A stretch of DNA of 45,729 bases from Limosilactobacillus coleohominis. GTDB lineage: Bacteria > Bacillota > Bacilli > Lactobacillales > Lactobacillaceae. The position numbers were made by a program, and so were the translations under genes. The DNA is taken from assembly GCF_016901675.1 (NCBI RefSeq), contig NZ_JACJKU010000002.1, positions 1 to 45,729 on the forward strand, in the 5' to 3' direction. Positions 8,765-16,915 of this stretch are shown one piece after another; the stretch's first letter is position 1, and every line of letters starts with the position of its first letter. The notes under the pieces were generated by a model. It was not told where the DNA came from and did not search any database. It saw only the letters and a program-made list of their open reading frames with translations.

Positions 8765-9224
8765 CCTTTTCCATTAATACAATTACTATTAAAATTAATA
8801 CTCCAACTGTTAAACAGGTATCTGCAATATTGAATACTGGAAAATTCACTGGTAGTAATTCAAACATATCGACGACGTAACCAAAGCGTAATCGATCAAT
8901 GAAATTACCAATGGTCCCCGCAAAAATTAAGCTTAAACTGATTTCCATCCAACGCTGGTCGCTAAACCGATGCATTAAGTAAACTAACGCAATAATTGCA
9001 ATGACACTCACCACCGCAAAAAACCATTGTTTACCTTCCATTAATGACCATGCAGCTCCGTTATTACGTAAATTGGTCAAAGCCACGATGCCTGGTAAAA
9101 ACTGCTTAAAGCCATTTTTAGGAACATTTACTGTGACCCACCATTTAACCAATTGGTCAACACCAATCAACACAATAATGAAGGTTAAGTAGCCCCACCA
9201 GCCGCGATTATTTTTCTGAATCAT
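8742..9224 (-). CDS. lspA: Lipoprotein signal peptidase (signal peptidase II)
   Basis: 160 residues with four hydrophobic membrane segments. This aspartyl peptidase cleaves the signal peptide of diacylglyceryl-modified prolipoproteins before the lipobox Cys. The family motifs are present: NNGAAWSL near 54-61, GNFIDRLRFGYVVDM with catalytic Asp119, and FNIADTCLTVG with catalytic Asp135. The length is typical. It overlaps ebsA upstream and the pseudouridine synthase gene downstream by about 20 bases each, consistent with one leftward transcript. Confidence 0.97.
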   Translation of the reverse strand: MIQKNNRGWWGYLTFIIVLIGVDQLVKWWVTVNVPKNGFKQFLPGIVALTNLRNNGAAWSLMEGKQWFFAVVSVIAIIALVYLMHRFSDQRWMEISLSLIFAGTIGNFIDRLRFGYVVDMFELLPVNFPVFNIADTCLTVGVLILIVIVLMEKDEDPSDK

Positions 9225-9618
9225 TAAGCACCCCGTCTTCTTTCAAAAAATGCTTAATTAAATTTAATGACCGCTGAGTAAAAGAGAAAGTCATTACTTC
9301 TCCATGGACGGTAATCGTCAGCGTGTGCTTAGTAAAGATTGGTTGACGAATATCTTTCACGGGTACTGACAAATATTCCTTAACCAACAAACGGTTAAAA
9401 ACGAAGCGACTTGGAGAAATAACAACTGTTCGGCGGAAAATTTGCAAAGCAGCAAGGATCAAAAAAATTACAATAAACAAAGCCGTAATCCATTGAAAAT
9501 GAGTAATTTCAAATGCGATAATAATACCGATAATCAAAACTAACAACGTCCAACTCCAATCAATAATTGCGGTTGTGAGATCTGGTTGGTAAAAAAAACG
9601 TTTTTGTTCTTCTTCCAT
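9208..9618 (-). CDS. ebsA: EbsA-family membrane protein
   Basis: 136 residues: a polar N terminus, two close transmembrane helices (about 20-36 and 42-62), then a cytosolic beta-rich domain. Size and layout match the EbsA family, named from an enterococcal locus affecting surface substance and annotated as pore-forming, although its molecular function is not established. The ribosome binding site AAAGGAG sits before the ATG. It heads the leftward lspA operon and starts only 32 bases from the divergent RNase H-fold gene. The family call is based on pattern and neighbourhood, so moderate confidence. Confidence 0.7.
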   Translation of the reverse strand: MEEEQKRFFYQPDLTTAIIDWSWTLLVLIIGIIIAFEITHFQWITALFIVIFLILAALQIFRRTVVISPSRFVFNRLLVKEYLSVPVKDIRQPIFTKHTLTITVHGEVMTFSFTQRSLNLIKHFLKEDGVLNDSEK

Positions 9619-9650
9619 AATAAACTCCTTTAAATAGTGAGGTTACGATA

Positions 9651-10040
9651 ATGATTAAAATTTATACTGATGCCGCTACCAAAAACAATCCAGGGCCTAC
9701 CGGGTTGGGAGCTCTAATTGTAGCTGATCACCGTCAGATCCAGTTAACAGATCATGTTGCCGAAGCCAGTAACCATACTGGTGAATTTTTGGCAGCGCAA
9801 ATGGGGTTCGAATATCTGGTTAAAAACTTTCCTCATGATGAGTTAGTCTTATTTTTCACAGACAGTCGTTTATTAAGTGATGCAGTTGGCAAGAACTATT
9901 CCAAACATTATGCTGACCTATTAAAAGACTTAAACAAGTTAATGCAACCATTCGCAACAGTTGTCACCCAGTGGATTCCAGAAGCGCAAAATCATGGTGC
10001 ACATCACCTTGCTAATCAAGCACTGCATCAAATTAAATAG
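9651..10040 (+). CDS. Small RNase H-fold protein (EbsB / YpeP-like)
   Basis: 129 residues with the RNase HI fold. Three of the four carboxylates are visible: Asp7 in YTDAA, Glu45 in HTGEFLA and Asp71 in FTDSRL. The fourth, normally Asp in an AD-x-LA motif, is His118 in AHHLA. Similar short proteins are annotated as RNase HI family or, in enterococci and lactobacilli, as the cell-wall enzyme EbsB. Activity on RNA/DNA hybrids is plausible but the His substitution makes it uncertain. The gene is divergent from ebsA with a very short shared intergenic region and ends before a repeat-type terminator. The start has a GTGAGG ribosome binding site. Confidence 0.82.
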   Translation: MIKIYTDAATKNNPGPTGLGALIVADHRQIQLTDHVAEASNHTGEFLAAQMGFEYLVKNFPHDELVLFFTDSRLLSDAVGKNYSKHYADLLKDLNKLMQPFATVVTQWIPEAQNHGAHHLANQALHQIK

Positions 10041-10155
10041 CCACGTCTTAGTATAACAAAAATACTATCTGAAAAAGACTAAGTTTATTAAAATTATTGA
10101 GATCTAAAAGATTTGTGGACTTAAACCATCGTTTTGACAGCCGAATACTAAATAG

Positions 10156-10199
10156 AATAGGGACTTAACGCTCGGTAAAACGAACGCTAAGTCCCTATT
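10156..10199. terminator. Hairpin terminator, dispersed repeat copy 2
   Basis: A 19-bp inverted repeat with outer arms AATAGGGACTTA / TAAGTCCCTATT and core ACGCTCG / CGAACGC around a short GTAAAA loop. It lies between the convergent RNase H-fold gene and the ABC transporter gene. It shares arms and core with the hairpins at 4080, 33513 and 45642. Confidence 0.8.
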
Positions 10200-10242
10200 A
10201 TCAATTACAAAATCGTAATCTAATTTTGTTACGTCTTTTATG

Positions 10243-11988
10243 TTACTGATTTTCTTGCAATGCAACTAATTTAGCATAGTAGCCCTTTTGAGCCATTAAT
10301 TCTTGATGATTACCACGTTCAATGATTCTTCCATCTTTAAGGACTAGAATTTGTTGGGCATTCTGAATGGTGGAAAGGCGGTGAGCAATTGCAATGGTAG
10401 TTTGTTGGGTAGATATTTTAGCCAAACTTTTTGTAATTGTTTGTTCTGTCTGCGAATCAATATTTGCCGTTGCTTCATCCATAATTAAAATCTCAGGATG
10501 GCGATACATGGTGCGGGCAAAAGAGATTAATTGACGTTGCCCAACTGATAAGTTACTACCGTTTTCGCCAAGAAGAGTTTGATAACCATCAGGAAGTTGT
10601 TCAATAAATTGGCCTGCATCAACTAATTTTGCCGCTTGGCGAATTGCCTGGTGATCCTGGCGATGGTCAAACATGGCAATATTATGCGCGATCGTTCCAT
10701 AAAACATGTATTGCTCTTGGACCACCAGTCCAATTTTGTTTCGTAATTCACTTAATGGATAATCCCGAATATCTTGTCCATCAATTAGTATCTGGCCTTC
10801 TTGGAACTCATAAAAACGCATCAATAAATTAACAATTGAACTCTTACCGCTTCCTGTGTGTCCTACTAAAGCGACCATTTCACCGGGTTGCACAGTAAAA
10901 GAAATGTCCTTTAAAACAGGATGATGAGGATCATAGCCAAAAGTGACGTGACGAAATTCAATTTTACCAGGACCAATTTTAATATTTTTATTACGTTGTT
11001 GCGGCTGATTTGACGGTTGATCAATTAAAGCAAAAATTCGCTGGCCGGCAACCATTCCTTCTTGAAAGAAAGCAAGGTTTTCCATCACACTTGTTAATGG
11101 ATTAAAGAAATTTTGCTGGTATGCAATAAAGGCGTAAACGACACCAGCAGCCACCGCTGAACTTTGACTTTGCCAACCGAAATATCCTAAGGTTGCTGTT
11201 TCCGCTAAGATAAACATTAAACTGACAATCGGATACAACAAAAATGAATCAAAAACAATTAACTTAGTCCGTGATTTAAAGTACTGATTATTTACTTTAT
11301 CAAAATCGTTGTTTAATCGTTTCTGCTGACCAAATTGTTGGATAATTTCAATGCCCCTCAAGGCTTCGTTTAGACGAACGTTAATTTCACTTAATGTGGA
11401 CCGAACCCTTTGATAAACGGGAACACTAACGTTCTGATATAGGAAGACTAACCCAATAATAGCAACTAGCAACACTACAGTTACCCATGCTAATGGCTGA
11501 CTTACCATCATCATAGCAACAAAAGCTGATACTAGTCCGGCAACTGCTACAATCAGATTTAATATCAAACTCCAGAAGTTATAAAGCGTCTTGGTATCAT
11601 TGGTAACGCGTGACACAATCTCGCCCACTGGGGTTTGATCATAATATTGCATTCCCATGGTATGGAGCTTAGCAAATAACTGCGTTCTGATCCGTTCCAA
11701 AGTTGCTTCCGAACCCACTGAAAAACTATACGCCTGCAAAAATTGGAAAATTGCTTTAACGCAAGTAATCAAAAAGTAGGTCAGCACAAAGCCACCAATC
11801 AGTTGAACGGTTGCAGATGATTGCCGCAAGTAATGATCAATAAAAAATTGAACCATCCGTGGTAACAGCAAATTAACTACGCTGACTAAAATGGCCATCA
11901 ACGTTGCTAGCAAAAATTGCCACCAAAATGGTTGAACGGCTTTAAATAAACGCTTTAAAACTACTTTTTGATTAAGTTTATTATTCAT
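10243..11988 (-). CDS. ABC exporter half-transporter, catalytically complete ATP site
   Basis: 581 residues: six membrane helices in the first 310 residues, then an ATP-binding domain. Walker A is GHTGSGKSS (376-384), Walker B ends with the catalytic Glu505 (IMDEA), and the H-loop His536 is present in IAHRLST. The signature motif is LSVGQ (480-484) rather than LSGGQ. With its partner it forms the pattern of heterodimeric multidrug exporters such as LmrCD and BmrCD. There, one composite site is competent and the other is degenerate, and this subunit supplies the intact Walker B and H-loop. The start overlaps the partner's end by 8 bases. The substrate is unknown; drug or lipid export is inferred from the family. 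Confidence 0.92.
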   Translation of the reverse strand: MNNKLNQKVVLKRLFKAVQPFWWQFLLATLMAILVSVVNLLLPRMVQFFIDHYLRQSSATVQLIGGFVLTYFLITCVKAIFQFLQAYSFSVGSEATLERIRTQLFAKLHTMGMQYYDQTPVGEIVSRVTNDTKTLYNFWSLILNLIVAVAGLVSAFVAMMMVSQPLAWVTVVLLVAIIGLVFLYQNVSVPVYQRVRSTLSEINVRLNEALRGIEIIQQFGQQKRLNNDFDKVNNQYFKSRTKLIVFDSFLLYPIVSLMFILAETATLGYFGWQSQSSAVAAGVVYAFIAYQQNFFNPLTSVMENLAFFQEGMVAGQRIFALIDQPSNQPQQRNKNIKIGPGKIEFRHVTFGYDPHHPVLKDISFTVQPGEMVALVGHTGSGKSSIVNLLMRFYEFQEGQILIDGQDIRDYPLSELRNKIGLVVQEQYMFYGTIAHNIAMFDHRQDHQAIRQAAKLVDAGQFIEQLPDGYQTLLGENGSNLSVGQRQLISFARTMYRHPEILIMDEATANIDSQTEQTITKSLAKISTQQTTIAIAHRLSTIQNAQQILVLKDGRIIERGNHQELMAQKGYYAKLVALQENQ

Positions 11989-13732
11989 TTAAGTCCTCCT
12001 CCAGTTGTTGATGACGTTTTTGCAATTGCAACGTTTCCTGATACCAACCAGGCTGTTGTGAGAGCTCACCAGGAGTTCCTTGTTGAACAATCGTCCCATG
12101 GTTCAGGACAATGACCCAATCTGCATTTTGAACAGTACTCAAACGACTAGTGACCATAATTACCGACTGGTCTCGGTGGTGACGTAAGTTCTGTTCAATG
12201 GTGGTTGCCGTTTGCGCATCAACTGCAGACAAGGGATCATCTAAAATTAAAAACGGCGTTGCTTTCATTAATGCACGTCCGATTGCAATCCGTTGCTGTT
12301 GGCCCCCAGATAGTGATACCCCCTGTTGACCAACTTCGGTCTCGTACTGGTCTGGCATTTGTTGAATATCTTTATCAATGGCTGCTTCTTGTGCTGATTT
12401 TTGAACTTGAGTTAACGGAGCGTTAATATCCTGGAAACGCAGGTTATCCTGGATATTAGTTGAAAATAAAAAACTGGTTTGGGGAACATAGCTAATGTTT
12501 GCTAAATAACGATCATGAGCAATTTCGCGGATATCATGTTTCCCCAGCTTAATGCTTCCCGTATAACGATCGAAATCCCGAATTAATAACCGCATCAAAG
12601 TAGACTTGCCACCTCCAGTGGGACCAACAATTCCAACCATCTCACCTGGTTTAACCTTGAAATGAATGTCATGCAATACCGGTTCAACTGAGTCTTCATA
12701 CCCAAATTGATCCACGTCAACCGTTAAGTTAGCTGGAACGGAAATTTGAAGGTGGCTCTGGGGCTTTTGCCAATGATTTTTTTCGTTTAGTAAATGACTA
12801 ATCCGATCATAACTTGCTCGACCACGCTCTAACGTATTAAAGAGTGTTCCAATTGCAAAAAGCGGCCAAACAAGCTCACCAAGGTAAGTCATCATTGTGA
12901 CCAATTGTCCCACTCTTAACTGCTGTTTTATAACCATCCAGCCACCAACACCGATAGCAATTATATACGACAACCCCATAATGAGTGTTGTCGCTGGATT
13001 AAACAATGCATCCCAAAAATAAGCTCGCCGATTAGCATCAAAGGTTCTTTTAACATAACGATTAAAATCTTCTTGGTCAGCTTTTTCTTGACCTAATGAT
13101 TTTAATACTCGCATTCCACTGACACTTTCTTGGGTTTTATTATTGAGATCCCCAAATGAAGCTTGGGCTTTACCATAAGACTCATGAATCTTGTTTCCTA
13201 AACGATTCGCGAGTACCACCAATAGTGGTAAAGGAATCAACGTCAAAAGCGTTAACCGCCAGCTGACAAACATTCCCATCGCAATAATCATTGATCCCCC
13301 AGTAATAATGGAATCGGCCAAAGTCAGGATCCCGTAACTAGCAACTTCACGAACTGCCTCGACATCATTTGTCGCATGTGCCATAAGGTCACCGGTGCGC
13401 CATTTTTGGTAAAAAGTGGGATCCATGTTTAAATAGTGAGCAAACAGTTGTCCACGGAGTTGGCGTTCTAACACGTATGAACTGCCGTATATTAGTCTTT
13501 GCCATGCAAATCGTAATAAGTATTGAGCAGCAGCAGCGATCAGCATTACTCCTACCCAAAAGGCAAGCCATCCTGAAGTAACCCGATGATCACTAATGGC
13601 ATCAACAACATTACCGATTACTCGTGCTGGAATAACATTACAGATTGCTACCAAGATCAGCGCAATTACGCCGCCCAGATATTCTCGCCATTGTTCCTTA
13701 AAGAACCAGTTTAACTGCCTAAAAATACGCAT
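11981..13732 (-). CDS. ABC exporter half-transporter, degenerate ATP site
   Basis: 583 residues with an N-terminal six-helix membrane domain and a C-terminal ATPase. Walker A GPTGGGKST (370-378) and the signature LSGGQ (474-478) are canonical. The Walker B catalytic Glu is replaced by Asp499 (LDDP), and the H-loop His by Ser529 (VTSRLST). These are the typical losses in the non-catalytic half of heterodimeric ABC exporters. The gene comes first in the pair and is preceded by GGAGG. The upstream terminator of malY separates it from that gene. Its partner lies directly downstream with an 8-base overlap, implying co-translation and a heterodimer in the cytoplasmic membrane. Confidence 0.92.
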   Translation of the reverse strand: MRIFRQLNWFFKEQWREYLGGVIALILVAICNVIPARVIGNVVDAISDHRVTSGWLAFWVGVMLIAAAAQYLLRFAWQRLIYGSSYVLERQLRGQLFAHYLNMDPTFYQKWRTGDLMAHATNDVEAVREVASYGILTLADSIITGGSMIIAMGMFVSWRLTLLTLIPLPLLVVLANRLGNKIHESYGKAQASFGDLNNKTQESVSGMRVLKSLGQEKADQEDFNRYVKRTFDANRRAYFWDALFNPATTLIMGLSYIIAIGVGGWMVIKQQLRVGQLVTMMTYLGELVWPLFAIGTLFNTLERGRASYDRISHLLNEKNHWQKPQSHLQISVPANLTVDVDQFGYEDSVEPVLHDIHFKVKPGEMVGIVGPTGGGKSTLMRLLIRDFDRYTGSIKLGKHDIREIAHDRYLANISYVPQTSFLFSTNIQDNLRFQDINAPLTQVQKSAQEAAIDKDIQQMPDQYETEVGQQGVSLSGGQQQRIAIGRALMKATPFLILDDPLSAVDAQTATTIEQNLRHHRDQSVIMVTSRLSTVQNADWVIVLNHGTIVQQGTPGELSQQPGWYQETLQLQKRHQQLEEDLNE

Positions 13733-13743
13733 ATTGTTCCTCC

Positions 13744-13781
13744 AAAAAAAGAGGTTGGGTTTACCAGCTCAGCCTCTTTTA
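13744..13781 (-). terminator. Intrinsic terminator of malY
   Basis: On the minus strand AAAAGAGGCTGAG pairs with the downstream CCCAACCTCTTTT, followed by a run of T. It closes the DUF3737-malY transcript before the ABC transporter operon. Confidence 0.75.
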
Positions 13782-13787
13782 ATTACA

Positions 13788-14960
13788 TTATTTTTGTTGC
13801 CATTCCGCAATTCCACGCGCTAAGCGGTCAAGACCGCTGAGGACGGTTTTGGTTGGACATGCCACATTCATCCGCAAGAAATTATGGCCGTCACCACCAT
13901 AAATATTACCAGCAGATAAAATCAAGCCAGTTTTCTCTTGAATAAATTTAGCTAAAGCATCAGAATCATCAGTTAACTTACGGACGTCAAGCCAAATCAA
14001 ATAGGTTGCTTGTCCAGGAACAACAGTGATTACATCCGCAAGTTGATCATTAATAAAATCACTCACAACCTTACGATTATCCTGAATAGCATCTAAAACA
14101 GCAGTTAACCATTCAGAGCCCTTTTCATAGGCAGCAATCGTTCCCGGAATAGCCATTAAGTTTGGCTCTGCCAATTCTTCACTATTCAATCCTCGGCTCA
14201 CTTGGGCACGTAAATTAGCATTTGGCACAATCACAGTAGCGGCATGCAAAGCGGCTACATTAAAGGTCTTACTTGGTGAGACTGCAACTTCGAGATCTTG
14301 AATAAGCTCTTCTGGTAAACTGAACATTGGTACATAACCCTGCTCATTAAATGTGAAATCACCATGAATTTCATCACTAAAGATTTTAACATGATACTTA
14401 CGGCAAAGCGTGGCTAAACGAATTAACTGATCACGCGTCCAAATAATTCCAACTGGATTATGAGGATTACACAGAATCATCAAATTAGTCAACGGATCAG
14501 CAAGTTTACTCTCCAAGTCTTCCCAATCAATTGAATAGGAATGTTGTTCAACATCATAAACCAGGTCGCTTGATACCACATGGCGACCGCTATTCACGAT
14601 TGAATTGTAGAAAATGTTATAGACAGGAGCTTGTACCAGCACATTGTCACCTAACGAAGTCAGACGCCGAACAGCTGATGAAATCGCTGGCACCACCCCA
14701 GTTGTAAAAATCATCCAATCAGTTTGGGGACGGAAATGGTGTTGCTTTTCATACCAATCAGCCACCGCATTAAAGTATTCGGCTGGAATGTCTTCATATC
14801 CGAATGCTCCCAGGGTCAGCTTATCCTTCATTGCTTCGATAATTGCCGGGCTGGTCTTAAAGTCCATATCTGCAATCGTCATTGGTAATTCGCCATCTTT
14901 AACGTCCCACTTTACTGAATTAGTATGTCGACGGTCTACCGCTTCCGGATATTCAGTCAT
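13788..14960 (-). CDS. MalY/PatB-type PLP aminotransferase / C-S lyase
   Basis: 390 residues of fold-type I PLP enzyme. The PLP Lys is Lys231 in SPSKTFN, and the cofactor-binding motifs NPHNPVG (165-171) and SDEIHGD (195-201) are intact. The MADMDF-like opening motif (IADMDF, 29-34) is characteristic of the MalY/PatB branch, whose members cleave cystathionine or cysteine to pyruvate, ammonia and a thiol. True transamination cannot be excluded. The start is set at the ATG at 14960, two codons inside a TTG-initiated frame, because AAGGAG lies 9 bases upstream and matches the family N terminus. That ribosome binding site is formed by the last codons of the DUF3737 gene, so the two are co-transcribed and probably coupled. 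Confidence 0.93.
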   Translation of the reverse strand: MTEYPEAVDRRHTNSVKWDVKDGELPMTIADMDFKTSPAIIEAMKDKLTLGAFGYEDIPAEYFNAVADWYEKQHHFRPQTDWMIFTTGVVPAISSAVRRLTSLGDNVLVQAPVYNIFYNSIVNSGRHVVSSDLVYDVEQHSYSIDWEDLESKLADPLTNLMILCNPHNPVGIIWTRDQLIRLATLCRKYHVKIFSDEIHGDFTFNEQGYVPMFSLPEELIQDLEVAVSPSKTFNVAALHAATVIVPNANLRAQVSRGLNSEELAEPNLMAIPGTIAAYEKGSEWLTAVLDAIQDNRKVVSDFINDQLADVITVVPGQATYLIWLDVRKLTDDSDALAKFIQEKTGLILSAGNIYGGDGHNFLRMNVACPTKTVLSGLDRLARGIAEWQQK

Positions 14961-14966
14961 AATCAA

Positions 14967-15815
14967 TTACTCCTTTACATCTTGAATAATCGTAGTTGCA
15001 TTTGGGTCAATTTCTGGGTCATCCATAATAATTTCATCAATTTTGTGAGCGTGAATGCGGCCACTAATCGGGTTCTTAACACTCATAACATTTGTTGTAA
15101 TCTCTGCATCAATGTTTTTACAGTATTCAAAAGCAAGGTCAGTCCGTAATACTTTGCAGTTTACCAACTTGATCCCATCAAGGTAACAAAGTCCCTGATC
15201 ACTTTCAATTGTGCAATTAACCAACGTTAAGTTTTTAGTATTCCAGGCTAAATATTCGCCACTAATCTTAGAGTCATAAATCGTAACATTTTCACAGTTC
15301 CAAAAAGCGTCTTTGGATACAAATCTGGAATTGTGAACCTCAATATTCTTTCCACCATCAAAACAATAGTTGCCAATCAGGTCTAAATTACCAATCCGAA
15401 TATTGGAACTATTCATTCCAAAGTAGTCACCACGAGCTTGAACATTTTTGATATCAACATCATCACATGTCCACAGGGTCTCGTCTGCATCCGAAAAGTA
15501 AACGTTCTTTAATGTAACTTCTTTACAACGACGGAAAAGCTTTGGAGCTTGCAAATCAGAATCGTGAATATTAATGTCATCCGTATACCAAATTCCTGAC
15601 CGGGACATTGTCTCGAAAATAGTATCATTAACTTCAATATGCTTTGAATACCAGAGTGGGTATTTCCAAGTAAATACTACCCCATCCAGTTTTAGGTCGT
15701 GGGTTTCTTTAAGTGGTGATTCACCCTTACCAAAAGTAGTATCAATAATTTCAGCGTTATGTTCTTTAAATAGTGGCCGTTCACCATCAAAATAGCCTTC
15801 ATTAATTTGTTTCAT
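14967..15815 (-). CDS. DUF3737 family right-handed beta-helix protein
   Basis: About 282 residues from the preferred ATG. The body consists of repeated short rungs of the form I-x-n-x-x-I/F, with many Asp, Asn, Cys and aromatic residues spaced about 20-23 apart, typical of a right-handed beta-helix, and matches the DUF3737 family as I recall it. No signal peptide or membrane segment is seen, so it should be cytosolic. Its biochemical function is unknown. Starts at 15866, 15818 and 15815 are in frame; GAGGA is spaced best for 15815, and the protein then begins MKQINEGYFDG, which fits the family. It is followed directly by the PLP enzyme, suggesting a shared metabolic or stress role. Confidence 0.85.
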   Translation of the reverse strand: MKQINEGYFDGERPLFKEHNAEIIDTTFGKGESPLKETHDLKLDGVVFTWKYPLWYSKHIEVNDTIFETMSRSGIWYTDDINIHDSDLQAPKLFRRCKEVTLKNVYFSDADETLWTCDDVDIKNVQARGDYFGMNSSNIRIGNLDLIGNYCFDGGKNIEVHNSRFVSKDAFWNCENVTIYDSKISGEYLAWNTKNLTLVNCTIESDQGLCYLDGIKLVNCKVLRTDLAFEYCKNIDAEITTNVMSVKNPISGRIHAHKIDEIIMDDPEIDPNATTIIQDVKE

Positions 15816-15871
15816 CATATTCCTCTTTTTCAAAGTTAAATTATTTTTAGTAAGTAAAGTTTCCAAATATA

Positions 15872-15900
15872 AGTATAAAACTTTTGTAATGGTTAGTGAA
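15872..15900 (-). promoter_or_regulatory. Promoter of the DUF3737-malY operon
   Basis: On the minus strand TTCACT (15900-15895) and TATACT (15877-15872) are 17 bases apart, about 55 bases before the preferred start. It faces away from the aldo/keto reductase promoter in the same intergenic region. Confidence 0.6.
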
Positions 15901-15960
15901 ATACGTTTTTTTCATAGTGGTTGATTCATTTTGATTATGGAACACTTCCAATTAATTGTT

Positions 15961-15966
15961 TATAAT
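15961..15966 (+). promoter_or_regulatory. -10 box of the aldo/keto reductase gene
   Basis: A perfect TATAAT 39 bases before the ATG, with GGGAG as ribosome binding site. The -35 region is weak, so activation by a regulator is possible. Confidence 0.5.
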
Positions 15967-16004
15967 AACAATGACATTAATCGGTATAAAGGGAGCAAAT
16001 ATAT

Positions 16005-16832
16005 ATGCATTATCTCAACATTAATGGTGAAAAGCTATCAGAAATCGGTATTGGCAGTGCAGCCCTGTCAGGAGACATCGCAGCTGAACAAAAAGCCATT
16101 CGTTATGGACTTAGTCATGGTATCAACGTGATTGACACAGCTGAAAGTTATGGTAACAGTGAGGATGTTATTGGCGATGCCTTAAAAGGAATTGACCGTG
16201 ATCAGTATTTTTTGATTTCTAAATTTTTGCCCCAACATGCAACACCACGCCTTCAACGAAAAAGTTTAGAAAAAAGTCTCCAACGATTAGGAGTTGACTA
16301 CCTCGATTTATACCTTTTACATTGGCGTGCTAACGCAGATTTACGATCAACAGTCGAAGGACTCGAACAATTGCAAAAGGAAGGTCTAATCCGTTATTGG
16401 GGAGTATCTAACTTTGACCTATCTGATATGGAAGATCTCATGAACGTCCCGAATGGTGATCACGTTTTCGCAAATGAAGATTTGTATAACTTGACTAGTC
16501 GCGGGGTTGAATTTGACCTTCTCCCGTGGCAGCACCAACATCATATCGGATTTCTGAGCTATTCTCCATTTCATGCGGTTGGTTGGAACTTTATTCAACC
16601 AAACAGTGTCATTAAGCAAATCAGCGAAGAACATCAAGTCACTCCACAACAAATTATGCTCGCTTGGATAACTCGTAACCATAATGTCTTGCCCCTACCA
16701 AAAGCTTGTAAAATCCAACACGTTCAAGATAACATTGATGCTTTAGATATCACTCTCACTGAAAACGATTTAAAGCGTCTCGATCGAGTTTATCCTGCAC
16801 CACAGCATAAAGTGCCTCTGGACAAAATCTGA
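16005..16832 (+). CDS. Aldo/keto reductase family oxidoreductase
   Basis: 275 residues with the NAD(P)H-dependent TIM-barrel fold. The catalytic tetrad is complete: Asp44 and Tyr49 in IDTAESYG, Lys73 in ISKF, and His106 in LLHW. The WGVSNF motif near 133 and the cofactor-binding LPLPKA segment near 225-230 are also present. Members reduce aldehydes and ketones; the substrate is not predictable here. It stands alone, divergent from the DUF3737-malY operon, and ends in a hairpin shared with the leftward methyltransferase gene. Confidence 0.93.
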   Translation: MHYLNINGEKLSEIGIGSAALSGDIAAEQKAIRYGLSHGINVIDTAESYGNSEDVIGDALKGIDRDQYFLISKFLPQHATPRLQRKSLEKSLQRLGVDYLDLYLLHWRANADLRSTVEGLEQLQKEGLIRYWGVSNFDLSDMEDLMNVPNGDHVFANEDLYNLTSRGVEFDLLPWQHQHHIGFLSYSPFHAVGWNFIQPNSVIKQISEEHQVTPQQIMLAWITRNHNVLPLPKACKIQHVQDNIDALDITLTENDLKRLDRVYPAPQHKVPLDKI

Positions 16833-16850
16833 TTTTTAACATTCAAATTA

Positions 16851-16894
16851 ACAGGCCATAAGCACTCGTTTGAGATGAGTGTTTATGGCCTGTT
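16851..16894. terminator. Bidirectional hairpin terminator
   Basis: A long stem with arms ACAGGCCATAAGCACTC and GAGTGTTTATGGCCTGT lies between the convergent reductase and methyltransferase genes, with only a short TTT on the right and modest A/T flanks. Confidence 0.75.
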
Positions 16895-16915
16895 TAGGTA
16901 TTGTTGATAATCTTA

